Positions 44,254-56,932 of a DNA stretch of 64,000 nucleotides are shown piece after piece. A program made the translations under genes and the position numbers. Under the pieces are notes generated by a model. The model was given only the letters and a program-made list of their open reading frames with translations, ran no database searches and had not been told where the DNA came from. Origin of the DNA: Phyllostachys edulis (lineage: Eukaryota > Streptophyta > Magnoliopsida > Poales > Poaceae); the NCBI GenBank assembly GCA_036346405.1, contig CM070551.1, positions 60,902,488-60,966,487 of the forward strand, in the 5' to 3' direction. The stretch's first letter is position 1. Every line of letters starts with the position of its first letter.

Positions 44254-44278
44254 GCCAAATCTCGGGACGAGATTTCTG

Positions 44279-44294
44279 TAAGGGGGAGAGATTT
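44279..44294 (+). other. Gypsy polypurine tract
   Basis: TAAGGGGGAGAGATTT lies immediately before the 3' LTR start. Confidence 0.85.
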
Positions 44295-47200
44295 TGTAAC
44301 ATCCCAAATGTATAATTAGGGTTAATCAAGTATAATTATATGTGTAGAAATTAAAACTTTTTCTCACAACTTGAAAACCCCTAAAATCTCATGTAATTCT
44401 TGTCCAAGAGTTGTGTAATCCAAAAACACAAAGCTCTTGTTGACCAAAAGTCAAATTCCTTTTCCAATTATCTTAAATCTTGTGCCAAACAATTGGAAAG
44501 TATTTTCTTTGGTCCTAAAACTGAGGTGGGACCCTCTGAAAAATATCACAAGTTGTAAAACTTGTTTGATAATTTTGGAGGCAAAATGAATCATTGAACA
44601 ACCTTAATGAATTTCCTGAGAAAATGCATTGCATAATAACCTCTGGAAATTTTATGTAAGGTTAATCTTCTTGTCAACAAGCTCCTGTAAAAATTTCATG
44701 AATTTTGGAGTTGAAATGCTATCCCAAACAATTTTGCAAAGTCCCACTGTTGAAAACTAAATTCAAAAGCCTACATCGCTCCTTGGGCTAGCCATGTTCA
44801 AAGTCGGTCCAGCCCACCATGTCTGCACCCACAGCAGACCTCCTCTCCACCTTGATCAGTCGCACTGCTGGATTTACATCCAACACCACGACCTCCTCCG
44901 CGTCAACACCGCGAAGACCTCCCACCTTGTTGAGGTCTTGGCCCTTGATTAAGATCCAACCGCCCGACCTCCCTTGTTATCAAACCTCAAAACCACCTTC
45001 CACCTTGTTGAGGTCTTGGCCCTTGATTCAAGATCCACGGCCCCGACCTCCCTCATTGTTAAACCACTTAGGCATCAAGATTTCACGTGAGGTCACAGCC
45101 ATTGATTGAAATCCATGGTCGTGACCTCCTCCTCTCAACCTAACTATCGACCTCCTTTGCACTCACTTGAGGTCGCAGTGCTGGATTTACATCCAAAGGC
45201 CACGACCTCCTCCGAAAAACATTACAAAGAAGGTCCTCCGCCTTGTTGAGGTCATAGCCCTTGGGTCGAAAATCCACGGCCATGACCTCCTTGTCTTTTT
45301 TCACCTTTGGATCTCTCGCTCAACGCATGAGATCAAAGGGCTGTTCGACCACCCTTTATTGGCCGTTGATTTACATCTCGCGATCGATAATCAATGGGCG
45401 CTTTGGACCATCTCTCGAGTCCTTACATCCAAATCGAGGGCTAAGACCTCCTTTGCGCTTCGCCAAGGCCTCGAACCTCCCTTTCACCTTGTGCGTGTCG
45501 ACCTCCCCATTAGGTCAAGGTGCCCTTGATTTTAATCCAAAGGCCATGACCTCCCCTCGAGCTTTTATGTTCAAGTGCAGTTAAGACCTCACAGGAGGTC
45601 CGCACCGTTGGATGGAGATCCAACGCTTTGGACCTCCTGTCCCATTTTCTCACGTGCGCTTACACATTAAGGAAATCGGAGGGCCACGACCTCCCCATCC
45701 TTGATCGTGTGGCTGGGACCTGCTCCTAGTCCTTTGAGCATAACGGTTCAAAAATGACATCGGAGGGCCAGGACCTCTCCCAGGTCTTATCCAACGGTCA
45801 TAAGGACCTCCTGTTCTTCTCCTACCTTGGTCACGCATGCGTGCTCGAGCGGTGGAGTTAATCGCCACCGCCATGTGTCCTTTTCATCACTCTGCTGACC
45901 AAGATTTAATGCAGTCACTTTCCGCCTTTCAGTCAAGACAGCCTACCCCCTTGTCAACCTCATGTCCTTGCCACCCCATGCACCAGCCTGTGGGCTAAGC
46001 TCACCATGGAGCTTAGCCCCAGCTCATAACCATCACCTCAAAGGCTATAATTATCCCTTGAAGCCTCCCTTGGCTTCCTTTGCACACAACCGATCTCACC
46101 TTGCATTTTGTGCGTGGTCGAGCTCCTCCTCACTCACCTCCTCACCGGTGGCTGCCATTGTTGAAGTCCTTGAGCTCCTCGGTGGCACAAGAAGTTCCAG
46201 TGGCTCCTTTTCAAACCCTCGCTCACTTTTGCTCCCAAAACCTCTTGGAAGTTAGCCCTATCCAAATTTGTTTGGGCCTTTTTCAGAGGTGGACAAAGCT
46301 AGAGCCGAGCCGGAGCCTTGGGCCGTGAAGCTTCATTGTCTTCCCCAACTCGGTCATCACCTCCACGACCTCCCAAAGACCTTAGGACCTCCGGTACTCC
46401 TCCTGTAGTCCTTAGTTGCTGGCACCCGCTTGAATGCATGTTGCGGAGCTTATGTTGGGCACACGCTTGAATGTCGCGCGGAGCTCCCTTTTTGCATTTT
46501 CGTATTTTGGCCGTGCGGGTCATCTCTGTCCTCTCCGGCTCGCCGGCGATTAAGGCCGTCGTCGCCGTCGAGAATGAGCCCATGGTGTGCGCAACACTAT
46601 TGCGCACACGGGGATGTCTTTGGTTGTCACCGGCAAGGTCCGCATCGCCGGCAACAACCACTTCATTGAACTCGGATCTTGTCGGACAAGAACGGCGGCG
46701 CTATTGCCGTTTTTCAGACCAAGATCCGCCGTGTTTAATGCGGCCATCAATTGCGCAATCTCGCAATCATTGGTCGTGTCGTGAGGTCCTTAAATCCGCC
46801 ATTTATTGTGCGCATTAACCTCTTGTCCGTGCGAGTGCGCGCTGGCTCTGGGCCGTCCAGACCTCCTCTGAGGAGATCTGGAGCGTCCAGGACCTCCCCC
46901 GCGCGCGATCCTGACCATCCAGACCTCCCTGGAGGTCTGTGATGTTTAGATCTACCGCTTAGGACCTCCTCGAGGTCATCTCACCGTTGAGGACCTCCCC
47001 TTTAGATCTGGTCCGCTCCGACCTCCCCATCGCTAGGTCCGTTGATTTCCCATCTCGGGCCACGACCTCTCCACACTCGCATAGATGTTAGCATTAGGAG
47101 GTCCAGACCTCTGGACCTCACGTCTTGCAGTGTGTGTTGTTCTCCGGGAGGATCGAGCCGTTAGATCTGTGATCTGTGGCTCACGACCTCCCATGTCCTT

Positions 47201-49596
47201 GTGAATTTTCTTAGGAATTCCAAAGAAAGTCTTAATTATAAATGTAATAAGGTATAAGCTTTAGAATTCCATATCTTTTTCGTTTTTAATCCAAATGAGG
47301 TCATTCAAAGTATGTTGGCTCTGTATTGGACTTGACTTTAATCCAAAAATGATTGTAAGTTGAGTTCAACTCCAGAGCACAGTTTGCCATTAGATTTTAA
47401 AACCAACTTTAAAATATACACTTAAATCAATGCTTAACTTGTAAAATACAAAACTAATGCTCTGTAGATTATTTTTGAGTGAGACCAACTTTGTTGGTTT
47501 CCTCTAATAATGAACTCACTGTGAAAATTAGTTTTGAGCTTGTTGCTGTTATAAAAATGAGGACTTGTGCATTATAATTTTGTTCAAGTTCTTGTTTTTG
47601 AAAAATTATAGAAAGTGCAATATAGCTCCAAATGAGATGAACTCAATTGTGTTATTCATCTCATGAGGTGCTGGTTTTACAGTAAAAATTTCAGCTTCAC
47701 TTCTGTTCTAGAAAATGTTGCCTCATAATTAAATTAATGAATAGTGCAGTTTGGTATTTTAGGGGCTGAGCAGAATTGTTTTGCTCATAACTTTTGCTTT
47801 GAGAATCCAAATCAATTGGTTCTTGTTGCAATATTCCCTAAAAGTCACCCTCTTGCTGCTGTAGAAAATTCAGAGAATTTGGAGTTCGTTTGTTGTGCTG
47901 TCTTTGTTGTTTTTTGTCGTTCTTATCGGTTCTTTCTCGCCTTTCCGTTAGGTTTCGACATTTGTGGTGATCCCGAGAGTGACCCTCCGCAACAAATTGA
48001 TCAGCAACAGCAAGGCAAGCAGTTTGATCATTTCCATCATTGTCCCATTACTTTAAAGCTTAATATATCGTTTTACTTCTATGTATGCATGCTACTTTGT
48101 GTTAAATGTCGCTAGCACGCCTATAGTTGCATAATCTGTAGGAATTGTTTATCCTCTACTACCATGAGCCTAGGTTATTTGCTGTGGTTTGAGCTCGTTG
48201 GATGAGCTCCTATCACTTAGTAGTTTCGATTTAAATTGCTTAGACATGCTTAGTTTTCGGTAGAATGGGCGATCATCGACTTAGTCGATGGTCTTGATCA
48301 CTCAAAACTGATTATTACTCCTATATGTCCAGCACTTGTGCTTTGATTAATTTGTAAAATCAAAACTGAAAATAAAAGATTGATTTAGACTTGGGCATAT
48401 TGGATGGATGGCGTGGTTTTGGATGTGGTGGTATGCCCGGGTCCCTAAGGACCGAGTACTTGGGTCACTAAGTTGCGATTTCACAGACTAACCACACGAG
48501 GGGCATATGGAACCCTCTTGACTAAGTACTTTGGGCGGTGTTAATTGGGGTCGCTCGGTTGGTGTGTTTTTAAAGATAAAATGTGTGTGTGATGTGGGAG
48601 GGAGCATTAGCTTCCGGAAGGTTGTGTGATGTCTCCTTCTCCCGTGGGTTGTGCGACTCGAATTAGCATTGTCCATTGGAAATGTCTCGTAGGACTTAGC
48701 CGTGTGCGGCATACCAAAGGTAGTGTGCCTAATGGAAAGGCGGTCTAACGTGTGGGTACAAAGTGGTACACCCTGCAGGATAAAACTATTCAATAGCCTC
48801 GCCCTAGGTTATGGACATGCTTGGTAAGGTCGTTCAAGACTAGACTACAACCTTTAATTAAAACTTGACATGGTTGGTATGAACGGGAGTTCATGCTATT
48901 GTTGTGGTGACTTGGGTTAGTCACTTCCGTGATTGTTCTTGTTGTTGTTATTATGTTATTATCGCGTTGTTATTTCAACAATAAAAAATGCTTTGTCAAA
49001 TTGCTTTCAATCTACTATATTATTGCAAATGAAAACTTGCTTTGTGCTTAAATGAGTCCAAAGCCTCATCCACTTAAATAAAGCTTGCATATAGCTAAAT
49101 TATAGTTCTGTTATCTTACACGTCGGTTTTAAGTAGTACAATAAACAATTTATTGTACTCATGTGCTTTGCTTAACAACTTTGTTGCAGAGGAGGTAGAG
49201 CCCAAAGGGCTTTACTTTTGTGAGTCAGTCTTGATGGTTGGGAGAGCGACTAGCTTGGCGGTCCGGTCAGTTGCCTTGTGGGCTAAAGGCACACTGGTTG
49301 GCTCTTATTTTGGCCATCTTTATGGCACTTTTGCTTCCGCTGTTATCTTTTTGTAATTATTGCTATTTGGCCTAAGGGCCTCTCTTTTGTAATATCTATT
49401 CCATATTAATATTAACTTCTGGTTTGTTGCTTATGTACTATGTGTTGTATGGAATTGATACATTCTTTTGTTGTGGGGTATGTATACTGCATTCTGGGAA
49501 GTATACATCTCTCGAGACTGGGTTTATTTGGTTGATAATACTAGGGTCAATTGGATGACTAAGTATTATGAGCCGAATAAACGTCGGGGTCTCACA
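44295..49596 (+). repeat. Gypsy 3' LTR (family C)
   Basis: 5302 bp, very similar to the 5' LTR. Differences are mostly short indels in the GACCTCC-rich part (44850-47100). The AT-rich half is nearly identical. Module copies: exon 47952-48014, paired module 48797-48816, hairpin near 49135-49160. Confidence 0.9.
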
Positions 49597-49920
49597 CGCG
49601 CTCACCCTCGCTAACAGGTGGGGCCCACCTTTCGGTCTCCGTGTCGCGTCGTCTTCCTCCGCGCAATCTTCCCGTTGCCGCGCCATGCCGCCCTCGTCAC
49701 CCTCGCTCACCGCCACGTCGTCTCGTCGCTTCACCCACACCATCGCCAGGCCACCCTTTTCAACACGCATTGAATGCCGCGTTCTCCGCCGCCCCCATTG
49801 CCCTCGTTTTCCTCCCTTCTACCTGCCCCTATCGCCTCTAGCGCCGCCCCATGCCCTGCGGCAGCCGAGCTTTGCTCATGTGCCCATGCTGCTCCCGCCT
49901 CTCTCCTCCTCCCCACTGCC

Positions 49921-49928
49921 TATAAAAG
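49921..49928 (+). promoter_or_regulatory. TATA box of LTR D
   Basis: TATAAAAG in a GC-rich context, followed by a CT-rich leader (CCCCTTCTTCCCCTCTTCC). A good plant core-promoter match. Confidence 0.6.
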
Positions 49929-51656
49929 TGCACACCTGATGCCCCTTCTTCCCCTCTTCCATTTTCCCAACCCGCTCCCTCTCCCCCCAATCACCCGGAT
50001 TTTGAGCTTCCAAAGCTCCGGTCGGAGCTTCTTTCATCACCATTAGTGCTGCCGTGGGAGCACCTCCGCCTCCGCCGCCTCCACCGTCGGCTTCGCACAG
50101 GTGAGAGCCACCCCATGCGCTCACCCACTCCACCAAGAACCCACCGGAGCACCGTCGCCAACTTCAACCGCCGCCGCCGCTTCCTCCGCTAGCCGCCGGC
50201 CATCTCTTCGCCCTTGGTCGCCAAATCTGTGCGCATTAGGTCTACCTCGCTCTGCTCTCCCCGTAGCTGCCTTCACCGCCACTCGCCATGGTGCACAGTG
50301 CTGGCGAGCATCGCGTCGAGTCGCCATTTGGGTGACGTGGCCGCCACCTCCTCGCCACCTCAGCCACCTCCGCCTGCGTGGCGTGCACGCGTGTCATGCA
50401 CGCATGGCGGGCCCTGTTCCCATGCACCGGGTCCACCGTGGACCACCAAGCACTGTGGACCCAGTCCACCAGCCGTAGGGCCCACATGTCAGCTGCACAG
50501 CCCCTTTTTCCAATTAAAAATAATTCCGAAGAATCTGAATTTTCCCTTTTTCTTCATTTCATGTATTTTCAAACTTCCGGAAGCCTGTTCTCCTCCGTTC
50601 AAACTCCGATTCGAGCGATTCAAATTTCTAAATTCATCTAAAATCAAGATCTAGCTATCTATACCAAAATTATTCAATTTTGAGTTTATTTGAATTCATT
50701 TAAGTATTATTTTAATTTGGTTCCTTTTCACATGTAGATTTCGACGACTCCGGGGAACTCGAATTTTGTGAAGTAGATCCTCAAGCACTTGAGCAAGGCA
50801 AGTTACATCTTTGATCATATTGAATCCCAATATTTTAAATTAATTAAATTCTATTTTAAATTATTATTGCATGCTTATTTAAATTCAAGTTTCAAGCTTG
50901 ATAGTTATTCCATACTCCTTTGTATAGCCAAACTTTGCTACCAAATCAATCAATACTTGATGCCATAGTTAAAATCTAGTTGGTAGGTTAGTATGAACTA
51001 GAACATGTTGCAAAACTCTATGCTTAGTCGAAGCTTAGCTCAAAATATTTAATTTTGGGAATTTAGCCAAAAATTCAACTATGATTTAAAATGATAATAT
51101 GGTATGGTCGTCTATACCATAGAGTTTTGTGAAATGATTTAACTTGTTAAACAAAGGAAAATTGGTTTGGACTTGGGTGAAATGGATGTCGGATGGGTGC
51201 ATGTTCATGTACAGGGTCGATTCATTTCTATGATCGAGGCCCAGGGTTCTTTTGGAAAGTCGCCCAAGTCAATTAAGAACTAGTCTTCGAGCGCATTTTG
51301 CTAAGCCCTTTCGTACTACCACATATCCTGAATGGGCAGGACCTGGCTAACTAATTTGCTACATTACACCATGGTCATGCCATCCGGTTGGTGGGTGTCT
51401 TTTATGACCTACTTTTATATATTCCCACCTAACGCAAGAGGGGGCCTGAACCTGGGGGGTTTCTATCCAAAGGGGGCGAAACCTTAGCGAGGCAGGACTA
51501 CGGTGGGATGACGTATTGTAAAGGCCTTGTCATATGCTCTAGACTTCTTACCTAAGGTAGTGAGCGGTGGTATCGACGGATGTCAAACAAACTAGAAAAG
51601 TCGTGTCATATGGGTAAAGCTGTACACCTCTGCAGAGTGTAAAACTATTCTAATAG

Positions 51657-51676
51657 CTGTGTCCACGGTCATGGAC
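51657..51676 (+). other. Conserved LTR structural module, family D copy
   Basis: CTGT-GTCC-ACGG then GGAC. One C-to-T change in the stem still allows a G-U pair. Confidence 0.4.
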
Positions 51677-51995
51677 ATGCTAGCAAAGCCACTCTAAGTT
51701 AGATTTTGGTTTTGATTTCAAAAGACATTGTTAAACGATTTTGGATTTCTATCCAATTGGGAATTGGGCGGGTAGCCATGTGATAGGAGGATATCCTTCG
51801 CCTCTTGTTGATGAATGTTATCTGACTATAAAACTGGAGATTTAGAAAATGAATTTTAGTTATAGAGTAAACTATTTTAGAACTTAGTATAAGTATTCAA
51901 ATGAACAATATCGCTTTATGCAAATTGAGCCATATAAGCCTCCCTTTGTTGAATTCTTGCATACATTATAATCTGTTATTGGGTGTAACTTGTGG

Positions 51996-52015
51996 AGTAC
52001 ATTCATTTGTACTCA
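51996..52015 (+). other. Hairpin upstream of LTR intron acceptor, family D
   Basis: GAGTACA-TTCATT-TGTACTC, 23 bases before acceptor CAG at 52038. The sequence is the same as in family A. Confidence 0.45.
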
Positions 52016-52316
52016 CCTTGCTTAATAAATTGTTAATCAGGAGAAAAATACTATGAGGAGAATGAAAACTTGGATGACTAGGCTATGCCCTCCAAACAAT
52101 TGCCTATGGCGAATCGTGTGGTCTACCTTACCGCTTTACTTCTGCTGTATTTTGCTCTTCAGTTTTATGCCCCCTTTTGTAAAAGACTTTAAGTATTTCA
52201 ATGAATGACATTTTATGGTTATGATTATCCACTTTTCTTTACTGTGTACACTAGTTGTTCCTTGACTAGTGTATGAACCACAGAGAATCCGGGATCCTTC
52301 GCTCCCGGGTTCGACA

Positions 52317-52593
52317 GCAAGTGAAATTATGCTATGGTAAAATGTATGAAATTATGACCATGTTGTATTATTTAACTAAGTATGACCTTTGTATTTATGA
52401 AGTAATTGAACTATGTGTCATTTTTATTCTATGGTTATGTATTCGAAGTGAGATTCCAAGTAAAATTATGTGTGCATATAATTACATATATATTTATAAA
52501 TAAATAAATATTATTATATTAGAATCCGGAACGGTACGTCGAAATGGACCGGTACTGGCGTATTCCATACCAAGAGGCAAACCGGAATGGAAT
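52317..52593. other. No gene recognised
   Basis: AT-rich flank between two LTRs. A 76-residue frame (52273-52503) has no domain. Confidence 0.3.
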
Positions 52594-53690
52594 TGATAAC
52601 TATGGGTAGGACCTCAATTTGTGCGCGGTACTACCGCAACGCGGTATGACTGGATTCTAGTTGGCAGTACATTTTTTTTCAAAGTGCATGTTTTTGGGAG
52701 TTTCTTTTCTCCTGAAAAGTGGTATGACTGCATTTTGTGAGCGGTACTACCGCAGTGCGGTAGTACCAATGTTACATGGCAATATGACCAATTTTATCCT
52801 GTTTCGCTAGCCAGCTTGGCGACGATGTTTGTAGGTTAGGTCAATTTTATGGGTTACATTGTATATGTGTTGCATGATGCATGTGTTTGACTAACATGGG
52901 TCAAGTTGCGAAGAAGTTGTTCCTAGAATCGATTTCTTGGTATATTGTTATACAGGAAGCTTGGAGGTCAACGACGGTCAACGGTGAGGATGATTGGGAC
53001 TAGGCTTGGTGAGCTGAGGTTTAGAACGATTGAAGATGCCGGGTGAAGTCAGCGGACTCAAGCATGGCACAAAATAGATAAGGATAGCCGAACAAGAAGT
53101 TCGGTACAACGGATTGCATCAAGCGGCACGGGGGTCGGTGCAAGTGCCATGGTGGTTTCAGTGGGAGCCGGATGGGAGAGACTTGCCGACATGAAGAGAG
53201 TCGTTTGATCAACCTACATGTGGCCAAGCATAGGATTGTTTCATGAAGATTGGTCTCCGTTTTTGGAGAAGAATCAAGAAGGGGTATTTTAGTAACTTCA
53301 CCAAAATATCACCTTGATGGCTTTTGGCTAAACTACGACGCAAGATGGCGTAAGGAGAGGTGGTTTAGGTTAAGAGAAGATGAAGACGATTCTTTGAGAT
53401 GCGTGTGTGAAACCCGTTTATATGTGGGCTTAACGAGTGCCCGTTTAGGATGTCTCTCTAGAAACTAGGCTCAACTATAAAGGGGAGGGTGCTGATTGTG
53501 CACCCCCCAACCCTTGTAGTCTAGAAACCCTAATTTGTGTTTTAGAAATAGGAGAGGAAAGTTGAGTAGCTAGGGCTCTTGAGAGTTGGATCGAATGTGT
53601 GCTCAAGTATTGAGCTTTTGTCCTCCTTGCTGGAGTGGCTGTAAACCAACATCAATCTCGAATCAATCCAAGCAAGATTTCTTCAAGATT

Positions 53691-53695
53691 AATCT
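53691..53695. repeat. Target duplication AATCT, left of solo LTR
   Basis: AATCT at 53691-53695 and again at 55780-55784. Confidence 0.88.
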
Positions 53696-55779
53696 TGTTG
53701 GCCCGAAAAGGTGACCAGAGGGGGGTGACTAGGAGCATGATCTCTTTTTCTCCTTGATTGAATTTAATACTAATTTTACTCCAATAGGTATGAAAGTTAT
53801 GAAGATCAATATACAAGCACAGTGGAAGACTTGTATTGAATCCAATCAAAACACCGAAGCAAATAGACCAAAATTACGAAAACTCAAACCCAGATTAGTT
53901 GGGCAGTCAGACCTCCATGTACCTAGCGGTCTGACTGCTCCTATGGGCGGTCTAACCAGCAAATAGTTGGCAATCTGACCTCCAAGCCAATGAACAGTAA
54001 AATCAGCCCGAACTCAAAATCACAAATTGGTCTAACTTTTGATCCACAACTCCAAACTTCACGAAACTTGAAACATACCTTCTTTAGGATGTTAGAAACC
54101 TATTTCAATAACGATCGTGAAGATCGTTGCCAAAGTTCCAACCTTTTTCCATTTGAATGAAGGTTGCTTCAAAACCGAGTCAAAAATAAAATATGATCTA
54201 AAGACTTGCTCATGGGTAGAAGATGATCAAGATGATCCTAGACACATTCCCACATGTCACAGCAAGCAAGATTAGGCCAAAAACCAAAGGAAAACCAACG
54301 GATCAAAGAAAGCCCTAAAATCACAAAATAGAGAGCAAGGACAAAAAGAGACTCATCTTGTGAAATCTTACTTGGATTGATTTGAGATTGATGTTGGTTT
54401 ATAGCCACTCTATCGAGGAGGACAAAGGCTCAACACATGAGCACACAACCAATCCAACTCTCTAGAACCCTAACCTCTCCACTATTCTCTCCTAACCCTA
54501 AAACACAAACTAGGGTTTTAGATATGAGGGTTGGGGGTCAGACAACCAAAGACCTCCCTATTTATAGTGGAGGCTAGTTTCTAGAAGGATATCTCTAATG
54601 GGCACTCGTTAAGCCCACACACAAACGGATTTCACTTACGCACACATTTTAAAGCGCCATCTTTAGCTCCTCTTGACCTAATCCGCTTCTCCTTGCGCCG
54701 TCTTACGCCGCGGGTTAGCAAAAGGTCACCAAAGCGGTATTTAGGTGAAGTTACCAAAATACCCCTTCTCGATCCTTTTCCAAAGATCGAGTCCAATCTT
54801 CATGAAGCAATCCCATGCTTCGCCACATGTAGGTTGATCAACGGCTCTCTTCATGTCGGCAAGTCTCTCCCATCCGTCTCCCACCGAAACCACCATGGCA
54901 CTTGTACCGACCCCCATGCCACTTGATCCAACCCGTCGCACCGAACTTTCCATTCGGTCATCCTTGTTTATTTTGCACCATGCTTGAGTCCACTGACTTC
55001 ACTCAGCATCCTCGATCGTTCTGAACCTCAGCTCTCCAAGCCTAGCCCCGATCATCCTCGCCGTTGACCGTCGTTGACCTCCAAGCATCCTGCATAACAA
55101 TAGACAAAGAAATCGATTCCGGGAACAAGTTCTTCGCAACTTGACCCACGTTAGTCAAAGCATGCATCATGCAACACATATGCACTGAAACACATGAACT
55201 TGACCTAACCAAACAATCATCTCCACCAAGATGGCCGACGAACAAGTCAAAACCGGTCAGACCGCCATCCATGGCCGGTCTGACCGCCCCCTGGCCGGTC
55301 TGACCGCCACTTGTTGGCCGGTCTGATCGCCCTCTGGCCAATCTGACCACCACCTGGCTGGTCTAGCCAGCTAGCAAGGGACTTAGCCAAATTTCCACCC
55401 TAGAAATATGAAACTATCTGGAAATTTCAAACAAATAGATCTTGTGACTCAAAGCTCCAAAAATTATGAGACCAAATATAGAAGAAACCCCTCTCTTTCC
55501 TACACCCTCTATTTTTGGCCTAGCTCCATACTCAAAAACATTTAATGGCCGGTCAGACAGCTGCCCATTGGCCGGTCTGACCGCCAGCCACTAGACCCGA
55601 GGCTTGGCCGGTCTGACCGCCAGAGGTGGCCGGTCTGACCACCACCTTGGCGGGTCTGACCGCCTGGAACTTGACAGCATGTGAACTTTGCTGAGAATGA
55701 GTGTTTCAACAAACCTTCAACGCCATTGCCAATTGTATCATCATCCTAAGATCGTGAGCATATCCCCATGATATCCACA
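53696..55779 (-). mobile_element. Solo Sirevirus-type LTR, 2.08 kb, minus strand
   Basis: On minus it starts TGTGGATATCATGGGG, the same as the 20906-32055 element, and it ends ..GGGCCAACA. It is flanked by AATCT on both sides. Palindromes of the type GGCCGGTCTGACCGCC cluster at 55245-55370 and 55545-55670. It was inserted into the opposite-strand LTR of a related family and then lost its interior. Confidence 0.88.
55245..55670. repeat. Palindrome clusters GGCCGGTCTGACCGCC in solo LTR
   Basis: About nine copies of CCGGTCTGACCG-like words in two clusters. They are CG-rich, and each can fold on itself (CGGTC/GACCG). Confidence 0.8.
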
Positions 55780-56415
55780 AATCTATTCTTGTTCTTAGTC
55801 TCTTTTTTGTGTTTTTTGGGTTTTTGTTGATCTTTTGGTTTTTGGCCGTGATCTTGTTTGTTGTGACATTTGGGAATGTATCTAAGATCATCTGTACCCA
55901 TGAGCAAGTTTTGGGATCAATTTTAGGTTTTGCTCTGTTCTTGTGCCCTCCTTTCCTCATCCTTAAAATTTGTGGAACCTTGGTTGTGATCTTCCTGATT
56001 GTCGATTGGAATAGGTTCCTAACCTTCTTGATGAGCTATAGTTGAAATTTGAGGCAATTTGGATCACCGAATCAAAAGTTGAGCCGATTTGTGATTTTGA
56101 GTTCGTACTGATTTTACTGTTTATCAGGCTGGAGGTCAGATCGCCCCTAGTGAGAGGAAAGACCGCTAGGCCAAAGGTCATACCGCTCATGTTGAGAGGT
56201 TTGACCGTCCAACTCATTGTGAATTGAGTTTTTGGTGATTTTGATTGTTCTGCTTCGGGATTTCGATTGGATTCAATACAAGTCTTCCGCTATGCTTGTA
56301 CATTGATCTTCATAGCTCTCATAGCTATTGAAGTGAAAAACATATTGAATCCGATCAAGGTAAAAAAGAGATCGTACTCCTATTCACCCCCTCTAGTCTC
56401 CGTTACGGTCCAACA

Positions 56416-56932
56416 TAAATAATGAAACTGTACGGAGCATGTGAAGTAAATTACAAACACACAAATCATCCACGGGTAATCTCGTGAGTACGCACAAAGG
56501 ATTAGAAAGGAACCGACACACTTGGTCATCGATCAAGCATATTCACCATCGACGGTGTTTTGCAAGTGACGATACCACTACTCATTAAGATGTACCAGAG
56601 TCGCTTTCTATATATACAACAGATCTGTTCGTTGTCGCTTCCCATCGCAACACCTTGCCGGCAGAGAACGAGAGGTGTTGGGAAAGAAGATAATGCGACC
56701 GATCATTGGGTCTAGTGAGTTTTCCTCTCCAAGCACTTGTTTGATTAACCATCAGAAACATACAAAGGTTGCAAAATGATAGGAATGCAAAATATCTGTG
56801 CACATCAGAGAACACATAAAACAATCAACCACCGAAGGCCAGAATCCAGAAAAGAGGTGGAGACACTCTGCGTTGCCTTGGATAGGTGTACTGACATGTA
56901 TATCGAATACACGCATGTATTGACTTTATTTA
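56416..56932. other. No gene recognised; one TATA-like site
   Basis: CTATATATACAACAG near 56610 looks like a plant TATA box, but no coding sequence with a recognisable product follows. The 79-residue minus frame 56585-56824 is probably chance. Confidence 0.3.

Larger units (their letters stand above)
34949..49596 (+). mobile_element. Tekay/Del-type Gypsy element with 5.3-kb LTRs, gag missing
   Basis: The two LTRs start TGTAACATCCCAAATG and end ..GGTCTCACA. A tRNA-Met primer site lies at 40219 and a polypurine tract at 44279. The 4.08-kb interior encodes protease remnants, reverse transcriptase, RNase H, integrase and a chromodomain, in Gypsy order, but no gag. The Tekay/Del (RIRE3-like) affinity is judged from integrase and chromodomain wording. 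No target duplication is visible: the left flank is the duplicated polypurine tract and the right flank is CGCGC. LTRs make up about 72% of the element. Confidence 0.9.
49597..52316 (+). mobile_element. 5'-truncated Gypsy-type LTR (family D)
   Basis: It abuts the 3' LTR of the preceding element. TATAAAAG at 49921 is followed by a GC-rich leader and a CAG/GTGAGA donor near 50100. Then come acceptor AG 50736, exon 50738-50797, donor GCAAGT 50798, paired module 51657, hairpin 51996, acceptor CAG 52038, and an end ..CGGGTTCGACA near 52316. From 50720 on it aligns with family A at 290-1890. No primer site follows. The upstream part of U3 is missing, either truncated or displaced. Confidence 0.7.
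52594..56415 (+). mobile_element. Sirevirus-like LTR (+), split by a second LTR
   Basis: 52880-53690 and 55785-56415 align, in opposite orientation, with the Sirevirus LTR at 20906-22689 (GTCAACGACGGTCAACG, GATCG..GGGACTAGGC, ending TATTCACCCCCTCTAG..GGTCCAACA). Without the insert it is about 1.73 kb, close to the 1.78 kb of that LTR. The start at TGATAACTATGGG (52594) is a guess by analogy. I found no matching target duplication (GGAAT against TAAAT). No primer site follows, so it is probably a solo LTR. Confidence 0.6.

Noticed and set aside
56585..56824. Possible small gene behind the TATA-like site at 56610
   Set aside because: The frame is on the opposite strand from the TATA-like site, has no recognisable domain, and nothing else supports it.
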